Assembly (NCBI GenBank): GCA_030762175.1
Contig: CM060833.1
Span: 71,649,501-71,713,500, forward strand
Length of the DNA: 64,000 nucleotides
Reading direction: 5' to 3'
Source of the DNA: Metallyticus violacea
Taxonomy: Eukaryota; Arthropoda; Insecta; Mantodea; Metallyticidae
Within the stretch, counting starts at the first letter, position 1; every line of letters starts with the position of its first letter. Shown piece by piece: positions 48,267 to 58,115 of this stretch. Below the pieces are notes generated by a model. It was not told the origin of the DNA and made no database searches. It worked only from the letters and a program-made list of their open reading frames with translations. The position numbers and the translations under genes were made by a program.

Positions 48267-48550
48267 AGTAGTGTTAAACGCCCGTTTTTATTGCTGACGC
48301 ACCACAGGCGGTGGACACTGATAATACATGAAATGAAATGGTAACTGAGAAAGGATTTTTTTTAAGAAAGTAAACGTTCCAGGCCTAAGTGTAGGGTACC
48401 TCCCTGATACCCTACATTTGCCATTTACGAGGACTGAGGAAAACCTGGAAGAAAAAAAAAAACCTCAATCAGGGAGAATAGTCCTGGCAGGAATCGAAAC
48501 CCAGGCCTCCCGATCTCGAATCTGTGCCTTAACGACTTCGACCATCTGTG
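48267..48550 (-). repeat. SINE1 copy with a local inverted insertion
   Basis: Plus strand runs from GTGTTAAACGCCCGTTTTTA to CTTAACGACTTCGACCATCTGTG. At 48391-48415 the usual GGGTACCTCCCCGGCATTTG is altered so that GTAGGGTA and TACCCTAC form an 8-bp inverted pair with a 9-base loop. Other copies lack this. Confidence 0.82.
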
Positions 48551-50388
48551 TAATTATCTCTAGATATGAAAAAATGTCTATCTTCATTTATTTTAATCCA
48601 CAAGTATAAATTTTGCCACATTTTAATTTTTATTGCTACTTCTACTTCTACTATGATAAACATATTTTCTTTTAATGTTGCAAAGTAATGACCATGTTAC
48701 TAATCATTATATTATAATCCTTATAACGAGGTCAATGATATTGCAAAGTAAAACCTGGAAAATATAAATGCTGCTATAAATGACAAAACTATAGATAAAA
48801 TATCAACATTTTATGCATTTAGAGTTTCAAATATTTAATGTAATGAATGCATATCGGGTATAAATAATCTTAAAATATAATTTAATTGGAATAACTAAAA
48901 GAAATTAAAAAAGTAAATAAAGGGAAACAAAGATTAAACACATTACAACAAAACCGCAATTAAAAGTTTTCAGGGAACATGGACGTTAATTCAAGTAGAT
49001 AATAGGAGGCTCGAAGAGGCGTAAACGAGATTTGCTCATCACTAGCAGGATGAGCAAGAGATACAAAAAAGTGATATAATTACAGAAACATTAAAGAAAT
49101 CAAAAACGGAGAAAAAGAGGGGGGGCTCCAATCCACCACCAGAATTACTCTACAACTATAAACCCTATGCAAGAAGAGACCGAGAGCAAGATGACTCAGT
49201 TTTCTGAATTCGGAACGGCACGCTTCCTTAGCCTTGTTTAGGAAAAAAGAAATTTTTGTTTAGTCAAAAATGAGCTTAAAAAATTAGTCTTTGTTCAAAT
49301 TTCTATTTTTAGGGCCTCGAGAGATATATCTCTTTAAAAAAAAGACTAATAAAATACGATAAACTTGGTGAATTTTGCATGAAAACTATTAGACTTAGGG
49401 ATGCCATATTTCATAAAAACATTTGTTTATATATGTGGCAGTAGTATAAAAAACTTAAACTTCCAAAAATGTGAGGTCAATAATTGTTCTAATTTCCATC
49501 CAAATTTCCCATGGAATCGCCTATACTTTACGGCAACAATCTTTCCTGAGGGTAAATGATAATCTATTGCCTCCCACTTGCATTTGCTAAGAATGCTCTT
49601 CATAATCATACAACACTTTTGGAAAGTAATGTAATATAATCGGTTTCGGCGTACCCTATAGCTGTAATTGATTTCAAATTAATAATTTAAAGTCTTATAT
49701 AATATTTTTTTATTATTTTAATTTTTATTAATAATTATTTATTCAAATATCTGTTTCCCCTCTTTTGCAAAATGTATTAAAAATGAATTTCTTCAAAGGG
49801 GTCTTAATCAATATACTTCCACTGCGACTGTGGCTCAAAGCAGTTAGAGTAGGTAACCATTTCTTGTTATAAATGTGCTGAAGAAGTCAAATGGCACTGC
49901 CAACAAATGGCTTTTATGGGAAATCAAAATGAACACATATGTCTGTAAGGGTCAAGCAGCGAGACTCTCAGATCTGACGAATGATGCATATAATTCGACA
50001 AAATGAGTTCAGCAGGTTTTGTTACTTAAGTTCCCCGAGCATTCGCCTTAAGAACTGAGGATAAATCTCTTAAAAACTGCAATCAGGAAACGAATCCATC
50101 AGAGAATAGAATCACGCACGCTGCGTGAAAAACGCAAATGCTACCAATATCTCCATTTATTTAAGTATGAGGAATGGAAATAAAAGAGTGGCAAGAACGC
50201 TGTTAATGAACATATGAAGATGACGTTGTTCTCATCATGTCTAGAGAAATGGCAAAACTTTAACACATTCAGCGTCACTAGTACACTTTCTGTAGACTAA
50301 CAAATATAAAGGTAATGGTGTAAATGTGGCTCGTCCTAAAGTTATTATTTTTCTAAAAGTGAGCAGTACGCATGAATAAAATTAAGGT
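48551..50388. other. No gene recognised
   Basis: AT-rich; nothing recognised on either strand. Confidence 0.45.
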
Positions 50389-50720
50389 GGCGCGTGTTAG
50401 AAACGGTGGAAATGTCGTGCAGGTTTGCGAAAAGCATATGGCAATGAAGATTTACCATATCGAACGGTAGTTCGTAGGGTGCCATACTTTCTACAAGGAT
50501 GCAATAAAATGCAAGATACACCACGTTTAGATCGTCTTGTTCTTGAAGCGTTACGTTGATTTGATTCGATCACTGCTGGAGATGATTGAATGAAACAATG
50601 AGTGAATTAGCCGCAGAAGTCAGAACAAGCCACACTACTGGGTGCCCTTCAAACATAAACAAAAACGGCTTAGCTAAGGATTTCCAGTGTCTTCTAGAAC
50701 TTTGACAGCGGGTGATAAAT
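50389..50720 (+). pseudogene. mariner transposase N-terminal relic
   Basis: One frame reads LRKAYGNEDLPYRTVVRRV and PYFLQGCNKMQDTPRLDRLV, then a stop. A shifted frame gives TMSELAAEVRTSHTTG and a worn tail NKNGLAKDFQCLLEL. LRKAYGNE.LPYRTV.RWV..F..GR..VQD and W(T)ARELAAEVG are the two helix-turn-helix halves of one mariner subfamily, so this is the DNA-binding end. No catalytic domain follows. The internally deleted element at 53813-54474 belongs to the same subfamily. Confidence 0.7.
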
Positions 50721-52084
50721 ATGACAGCGGATTCATTGAAGGAATATAAAAGTCTCCAGGCTCCAAAGTAAATGACTTATTCTTATAAATATATTGTCAT
50801 TAATTCTTTTCAGTCCTCGTACATTCCTTGATCTCTGGACAATGGAAATAGAAATAATGATCCTTCTCACTTCTCAGTAAACTTATTTGTAACACCACTT
50901 TGACGCTAATGTGATCTATTGAAAGGTTCAGGTGCTAGCATTCCTCTTTTGTTCATTACTTTGGTGGCACAAGCATGTGCCCTATTTTCAGTTGACTGAC
51001 TTTTATATTTAATTTTATTTGTCTCTAAGCCTATATTCAAAGAGTCAAAATGTTGTTATTGCACATTACAAAAGAAAGGAAGGGAGGAAAGAAAAATGCT
51101 GAAAAGCAGGCTCAACGAACAAATCTATTTTTGTGAAAATAAACCATTGTTTGTAAACCATAATTGTAAACAAACTATTGCTAGTCAAAATTGTTATTGG
51201 AATGCTGTAGTTGTAGAAAATTACCATAATAATTGTGTAATTAAAGAAGGCATTGACTGCAGAGTAATTCATTGTAAAATCATCATTAACATTTTATTTT
51301 ATTAATATATTTTTTAGTTATAGTATAAAAATTAGCGTATGAATATCATTTATAATATACAGTCACCAGAAATACTGTGTCTTAAAAGATTTGACTAACA
51401 TAACTTTCAAAGTCATAGCTCTGCTAATTCATAACACAAACGGTTGCATTCTATTAATGTAAAATGAAAAGCTAAAAAACTAAAGTGTAGCATAAAATGG
51501 TTAATTTGTTAAGTTAGAATTCCCTATCACATTATTTATTTTAAATTTAATTTATTAGATAAATGTTGGCTTTCTAATAATACGAGGACATGTTTTTGCA
51601 CATGACAATATTTGTCTTTAGTTTTTTCAAGGCTCTAAGTTTGTTTATACACGATATTAGTATTTTGATATCCATTTTAAACATGTAATTTTAATAATAA
51701 GTATTAATTTCTAGTTTAAGAGTGCCAAAGGATAATATAAATTAATTTTAATCATTTAAATGTTAGATAACATTTATAGATTTTGGGCCAATGACTTTAC
51801 AGACATAGTAGGAGTAAGACAGCGACCATCTGAACTGCCGTTGGTTATAGTCCTGACCTCTTAGAGCATGAAGTTCTGAGAGATCTGATGGTCCTTTGTG
51901 AAACTAATTAAGCAGATTACTGCTAGCTATTAATTCATCCAAGGCATTGTCCTCCGTCACGCTTAGTTTGTAATGGAACGATGGTTCTTGGCGGATTCAG
52001 CCATGTCGGTCATGGAGAATTAGCTGTTAATTAGTAGCAACTACAAGACATAACCGCACTTTATCTCTAGTGAGCTCCATTTTG
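50721..52084. other. AT-rich stretch, no gene recognised
   Basis: Nothing recognised; the open frame 51096-51305 has no motif. Confidence 0.45.
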
Positions 52085-52262
52085 GTTTCCCACAAAAGAC
52101 AGTCGATTGGCAATACGATTGGACTTTTTCATTACATTCATGACGAGGACAATAATTACTTATTGCGCATTATTACGGGAAATAAATCTTGGTATCACTG
52201 CTTTGAACTACAGTCGCAGTGCAAGTGTATTGATTCATTCCCTTCAAAGAAATGCATCTGAG
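52085..52262 (+). pseudogene. mariner transposase fragment around the first catalytic Asp
   Basis: An open frame reads SHKRQSIGNTIGLFHYIHDE, then DNNYLLRIITGNKSWYHCFE and LQSQCKCIDSFPSKKC to a stop. The pattern HDEDN.FL.RI(I/V)TGDESW.HCF(D/E)P.S..Q is the mariner block around the first catalytic Asp. Here the Asp of TGDES is Asn and the Glu is Lys, so the site is dead. No flanking blocks are readable and no terminal repeats were found. Confidence 0.65.
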
Positions 52263-53810
52263 TGGTACATTGCATTCTCTTTCAGTACTAAAGCTCCACT
52301 TCTGAATGCATTTCGTAAGAGAGGGGAGACATTTACAGCTATAGGGTAGCTGAAACACATCGACGATTACACGCCACAAGTCCAAGAGACTTATTTCCAA
52401 AGAAGTTGTGTGAAAATGTAAGTCATTAACTGCAAAGTCTTCTCTATGAATCAATTGAGTAACCAGCGAGAAAGGAGATGTCTCAAAAACATTTTATGTA
52501 TTTAATAATACCTGCTGGTAAATTATGATTTCTTGAACAAATATTAATGCACCCCAAATTACTTCATAAATCTAAACTTTGCAAATATGCTTTAAACGTT
52601 TGAACTCCTCTTAATTGAATGCTATCATTTACAAATATGGGACATTAAAACAACGGAATATTTTATAAAGTATTTTGCAAAATTTCCAAGAAATGTTAAC
52701 AAATATAATTTTTTCGGTTCTAATTTATTATTATTTAATTAGATATATAGCTTTAGAAAAAATTATTCATTTTACCTGGTTTCGCAGGATCCTCATTCCA
52801 CTACGCAGTCGAAAATTGATTTAGTCGATGGGAAGTTCTTGTCTAATGACCTTGGCACCTGCCGAGTTAAATTATGGCCAGCATTTTTTGTTTCTTTCGT
52901 TATTCATTAGTGTAAATAGTAATGTTCTGCACACCATCATAGCAGATGCTCCAAATGTTGAATTCCTATGAACATATTTTGAGATATTCCCCCCAATTCA
53001 TTCTCACTAATATTGTAAACTGACTACAGATACTTTGTTTCGGCGCTTCCACAATTTTTGTTTCAGAAACAACAGTAATTTTATATGAATGAAGATACAG
53101 CATTTGAGTTGCTTTATACGCACTGCTGAAAGATGAACGAACTTGCTGGGCTAATCTTGTTTATATACCTTCGAGGTGAAGCTCTGATCGATAGTGTTTT
53201 TTTTTTTTTTTATTTTATTTTTTGTTTGTTTTTTCTCCGTTGCTTCTTGCTAATTAAAGCGCTTTGATATCGATTTTTTTTCACCATTTTGAAATTGCAC
53301 TTTCCAATGGAGAAGTTATTCTTGCAAATTTACCACGTAATACTCCTCTACAGTATTTGTACGATTTCTTTAAACATAACATACATAAATAAATATTCTT
53401 TGTTCTAGCGTATGCCACTCTCGGCATACTCCACAATATTCAAATACAGAGTAGAAAGTGCTAAACAGGCATTTCCTACAGAAATGTAACTGAAACTGAT
53501 GGTATATAAACACTACTGAGCAAGCTCAATTACCTCCATCAGCGGAACTATAACACCATGAAAGTCTACCGGTTTCTACCAGTGTTCATAAACTCCGATT
53601 GCCTAGGAGAATGAGGACATAGTAGTTTTAACTCTGTACCAGTGAATGTACGTTGAGTGAAAGAACACACACACACACACACACACACATAAACAATATT
53701 TATTTTATTTCACCCAAATTGTGCTAACTTGTGCATTTACCTAGTAATTTATTACAGTATTTTCATGAACTTCACAAGTGAAAATCGCTGCTAATTTAAT
53801 GTGTTGTGTG
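52263..53810. other. No gene recognised; T-rich tract and AC repeat
   Basis: Contains a T-rich tract at about 53199-53235 and an AC repeat at 53664-53689. Nothing else recognised. Confidence 0.45.
53664..53689. repeat. (AC)n microsatellite
   Basis: About 12 AC units. Confidence 0.93.
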
Positions 53811-54476
53811 TAGGATGGATAAAAAGTAACAGCAACAGTGCTGTAAGGTCTAAAGGAAGGCGACGTACACTCCTTAAATGTAATCTCTTGCTATGTCTAC
53901 CACCTTCTGTCATACATGTGGAAGGCGCCGTTTCCCCCGTCGTTCATCTCTATTAATGTCCTGAAGTGACTACCCTACAGAATTGATGATAGTTCTTTAA
54001 TTTTTGCGAAGAGAACATGGAGGGAGTATATGGTGGAATATCTCCCAGTTCAATCGACGTAAGAGGGCTAATTCACGCGCAGTCCATCGGCGACCAACAC
54101 CAACAGGAAGGCAAAGATTTGAATTGTGTGGCCAGTTTGTGGTCGTCTCTGCCTGCACGAAACCCTTGTGCGATAAAATGCTGCATCACTGTATGATTCA
54201 CGTTGTCCATGATAACACTCTCGAACACCATGAACTCGTGCACTTCAATTTTGATCCACGAACGATGTACCAGTTTCGAAAACATTTTATTAGAGCGCTT
54301 GCACTATCCACCTCTACTTCAAGACATCGCAGCATATCACCGAATAACTGAACTATGACGCCGCTCGCTGCTGAAGGTCATCGAACATTCCAGTGTCGGA
54401 TCCACAAAATTCCATGACTAAGAAGGACGCGACCGCTGCGTGCTGCAGTGTTGCCAATACTTTTTATCCAGTCCTA
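53811..54476 (-). mobile_element. Internally deleted mariner with both terminal repeats
   Basis: TA at 53811-53812 and 54475-54476 flank 662 bp whose ends match when read inward: GGATGGATAAAAAGTAACAG at the left and GGACTGGATAAAAAGTATTG at the right, both continuing GCAACA(G/C)TGC. On the minus strand a fused reading gives RRWTARELA (linker of the DNA-binding half) directly followed by LLRRLNWEIFHH (just before the third catalytic block), then SLQDINRDERRGKRRLPHV and QKVVDIARDYI at the C-terminus. The catalytic middle is deleted. The internal fusion and intact ends make it a short non-autonomous derivative. Confidence 0.85.
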
Positions 54477-56096
54477 GTAATAAGAATTAAAAATGTCTTT
54501 TTGCAACAAGATAGACCGCCATAGCATTCAGCACTTAACAACCTGGAAGAAAAGTTGCATAATTTAACAACCCCAAAGAATAAGAAAGTAGCAAACGACG
54601 AAAGTAATGCAAGGAACGTCGTTAAAAACCATTCATTCGACGCCAATGAAAGCATTCAAATAATTTACCTATCTGCAAATTTTACGCAACACGTGTACCT
54701 CTATTTTTATACATGATATTTATTATTTTTATCCACTCATTAGAAAAGCGATTGCTGCATGCATTACAATCAGCATATCGCACTATAATTACTGTCGTTT
54801 CACCTGCGTCGACTTCCATGAATTTATAAACAGCATGCAATTTAAAGGATCGTTCATTCATGTTAATGTTTTATGACGCTTCATTAAACAACAAAGAGAA
54901 ATATTTAAATCGCTTTTCCATTGTGATTAAAAGCTGGCGACTGTCTACATCTTTAATAGTGATTCTGTTGATTGTTAAATGCACATTATTTTCAGAAAGT
55001 CGATCGTTTGAAATTCCATATATCGTTGCATTATATGCGGCGGAAGTAAAGAGAGGTCGTATTTCCTTTTGGGTTATATATAAATATTTATGAATTATTT
55101 GAAGAACAGTTGATGAAACTGCTTTTCCCGCAAACTCTCCTCTACAATACAAAGTGATTCATTCACAAGCTCGCTTAGTTGGCAGGAAACTTTCGATTTG
55201 GTTGAGTACGCAGCCTGTTACGGACGTCGTTGTTCGATAAAATTATGTTTAACTGTTCACCCATTTTGGCGTCTCTGTAAAATACACTACCGTTTGTTCA
55301 ATCATATAACACCCTCCCTTGATAGGATGTCTAGGTTTTGCTCGAAAAACCGAAGCTGTCTGTCTCACACTACTTTTCTTAATTATCAATCTTATATATC
55401 CACTAGTTTTCAAAATCTATCTTCCTCTCATAACCTTAACACGTGCTCTGAAACCTGGGATGCACTATCATTACATCACTTTAATGAACATAATTCACCG
55501 TAACCACTGCCCGTTTCTGGAACGCTTTATACAGGATGTTAAGAGACTGAAACTTTAGGAGCACCTCACAAGAAAACGTTAATTGTTACAAATAATCAGT
55601 CACCCTAGATTTAAATTACTTATGTTACAATACATATCTTTGCTTAATCCTTCTGTAGAACTATTCGTCCTATTATTGTTATTCTTATTGTCATTATTAT
55701 TATAAATCTTCCTATCCTTCATAGTATGGTTGGTGTTTCACATTTTTATGTTTTACTAGTACATTTATTTCTACTTCCATGATTTATATATGTGTATGAA
55801 CTGTGAAAATGTTTGTTCTATTATTATTATTTTTATTTTTGTTCTTACGTTAATATTTTTCAATGTTCATTTTCATTATTCATTCTTATGAATTAGCATG
55901 CACTTGTTCATATTTTACATAGTTTTTGTTTGTCCTTGTTACAGATTGTTACAATTGCCATATTGTCACCGAAATTTAGTGCACTCATTATGCATGTCAC
56001 TAGAGAGTGTGTCGTTAATATGATTATTCCACTACAGTGCAAATTATCGGTTAATAATAATTGTAAAGAATGATTTCATAGAGATCTATATTTTAT
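54477..56096. other. No gene recognised
   Basis: AT-rich with some 70-100 codon open frames. The minus-strand frame at 54871-55139 follows an acceptor-like TTTGTATTGTAG and stays open for about 80 codons without a recognisable motif. Frames at 55198-55558 show nothing known. Confidence 0.4.
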
Positions 56097-56556
56097 GGAG
56101 CGCATAGAGGAAGGCTAGAAACCACTTGAGGGATATGGATAGGCAGAAGACAATTGCACAATGCCGAGAAATTATTTTACTGGAAGTACAATCGAGGCTA
56201 AAATCGGAATGGGGGATGGAGCAGTACATCAAAATAGGGACTAAACTCACTAGACAGGGGTTCGCTTGACTCAGACTAGGGGCAGTGATTCAAATTACTG
56301 ATGAATTTGAGCGAAGAATTTGCCCCATCTGTGAAAAGGGGAATCACGGACACATGTTTTGGCTGAATGTAAACGCGTGGCAGAATGGAGGGAAAAGTAT
56401 CTACTGCACTCTTTTACAGGATAAATTGAGGAAGATGATCATGCTGGGCTTTGCTGGTAGCAAGGAAGAAGAGGAGAGATTATGTAAATTTCTGACTGAA
56501 GTGAGACAGCTTAGGTCGGAAAAGGCTGATAATTGGGGAAGGGGTTGTGAGAAATA
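56097..56556 (+). pseudogene. LINE ORF2 C-terminal tail
   Basis: A single frame, with one TGA inside, reads RQKTIAQCREIILLEVQSRL, SEWGMEQYIKIGTKLTRQGF, stop, LRLGAVIQITDEFERRICPI and CEKGNHGHMFWLNVNAWQ, then LRKMIMLGFAGSKEEEERLC and FLTEVRQLR. The arrangement (R.RLG, CP.C.KG...H....C..W, then LL..G..EE...V..FL.EV..LR) is the zinc-knuckle and tail of non-LTR retrotransposon ORF2 proteins. CPIC and the His are kept, but the last Cys before the W is replaced by Asn. The reverse transcriptase domain is absent. It appears different from the Jockey-like copy. Confidence 0.65.
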
Positions 56557-57453
56557 AATTGAATGATCAGCTGTTTTTCATGCATAATGGGATTTCTTTA
56601 TATTTTATATGCATGTTTAATGTTTTTAAACATTTTTCTGGAATTGCTAATTTTATGCGTTTATTTTTATCGTTGAATATATATGTATATATGTTTTTTA
56701 TCTTATTGTGAATGTCTAATGTAATATATTGTGCTAAATCAAACATTATAGGCACGTTACTACTACTGTTATCTATCTAGTATACATCTTTTCTGTAGAA
56801 TTACATGAAGGACAAAGTTTTTCTCCTTCCTCTACTTGCGATTATTCTGGTGCGTATCGAAACTACCTTTCAAAATGTAACCGGTGACATATTGAGGTGA
56901 GTATAAAGAAATGGACTGTCTTGTTGATATCTGTAGAGTGACAATGGGCGTACGTATTAAACACTTATAATACATGCACGATACGTTTTTGAGCTGTATT
57001 ATGCAATAAAATAATACTCTTATTCCTATCAATTGTACTACGTGTAGTGATTTTTTGAAACTTCGATAATTGTTTTGGAAAGACTTATAATAATATATCG
57101 ATCTAATCAGAGGTTTGTTACAATTTTTATTTAAGACACTTGCAACTTTTGTATTTTTTATTTTCAAAATTATATTTATTATTGAAGTGTACTGTTACAT
57201 GAAATTGCTCAAAATTTAATTACAGCTGCAAAAATGCTTATGTTATCAGGAGTCATCTGGCTAAGAGCTGATAAAATCGTTATTTAAATCAAAATGTATT
57301 TTGACAGTCTTCAACATATAGCTACACTATATATATAATCTCCCAAGGATTCAAATTGAGTATAGTATTGAGAGGACCTAATGGGAGTCCGCCGTGGTAC
57401 TACAGAACTTTGAAGTTGTTTTTCTAGCTACCTTTCGTACAAAGAATACAACA
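56557..57453. other. AT-rich stretch, no gene recognised
   Basis: Nothing recognised; the 111-codon minus-strand frame at 56832-57167 has no motif. Confidence 0.45.
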
Positions 57454-57688
57454 ATTAGATAGTTTTCAGTTGTGTAAATGCAACGAAATTATTGTCAAAT
57501 TAGCGATCTAATATGATTGGCTTAGTAATTATTTTAATGGTTCTTAATTTGGAATAGAATTAAGAATAATGGGTTAATAATTGCTATTTAAAGGGCTTTT
57601 AATTTCTAATAGCTTTCAGTTGTGTAAACACAATCAAATTACTCTCAGATGATCTATCCCGATTGGTTTAATAATTACTGTTTAATGC
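57454..57688 (+). repeat. Diverged direct repeat of about 85 bp
   Basis: 57454-57540 and 57606-57688 share TAGTTTTCAGTTGTGTAAA/TAGCTTTCAGTTGTGTAAA, CAAATTA, GATCTA and GATTGG(C/T)TTA(G/A)TAATTA. The copies lie 152 bp apart. Confidence 0.7.
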
Positions 57689-57800
57689 ATTGTGTAACAG
57701 AACGTGCATCTTTATAAGATGAAGATAAAGACAACAGGAGAAACCAATAACTTCAAGCGTATGCAATGGCGTAAATTTGACATCGTATTCGTACATGCAG

Positions 57801-58115
57801 GTTAAATTAAAACAGTTAAAATCTTCCGGGCTGTTTTGCTGTGGTCCATGGTTTAATATGCTACCGTAGCTTTCACCAACTACTGCGGTTGGCATCATTA
57901 GTGGACGATGAACATCTCACTACTAAATGACTATCAATATTGATCCTTCTCTGTCTGGTTGTTGACAGATCAATACTGCCGTCTTTTAGCAGGCAGGTGT
58001 TGTCCATCGTCCACTGATGATGCCAACCGCAGTAGTCTGCGGAAGCTATTATGGCATATTAAACCATGGAGCACGGCAAAACAGCCCGGAATATTTTAAC
58101 TGTTTTAATTATAAC
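57801..58115. repeat. Long inverted repeat (hairpin), arms about 115 bp
   Basis: 57801-57914 and 57999-58115 are inverse complements with scattered mismatches: AAACAGTTAAAATCTTCCGG pairs with CCGGAATATTTTAACTG, and CTACTGCGGTTGGCATCATT with TGATGCCAACCGCAGTAG. The spacer of about 85 bp carries a weaker inner pair (ATCAATATTGATC with GATCAATACTG). Both arms, read outward, hold an open frame starting MMPTAVV and containing ILNHG..QNSPE.FNCFN, which is a by-product of the inversion. Confidence 0.85.

Noticed and set aside
54495..54715. Plus-strand reading with VFLQQDRPP-stop-HSALNNLEE, reminiscent of a Tc1 second catalytic block
   Set aside because: Only one short block is similar and no neighbouring block can be found; it sits just outside the mariner end at 54476 and is probably coincidence.
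54871..55152. Minus-strand 80-codon stretch after an acceptor-like TTGTATTGTAG
   Set aside because: Peptide is not low-complexity but resembles no family known to me; overlapping frames on the plus strand are equally open.
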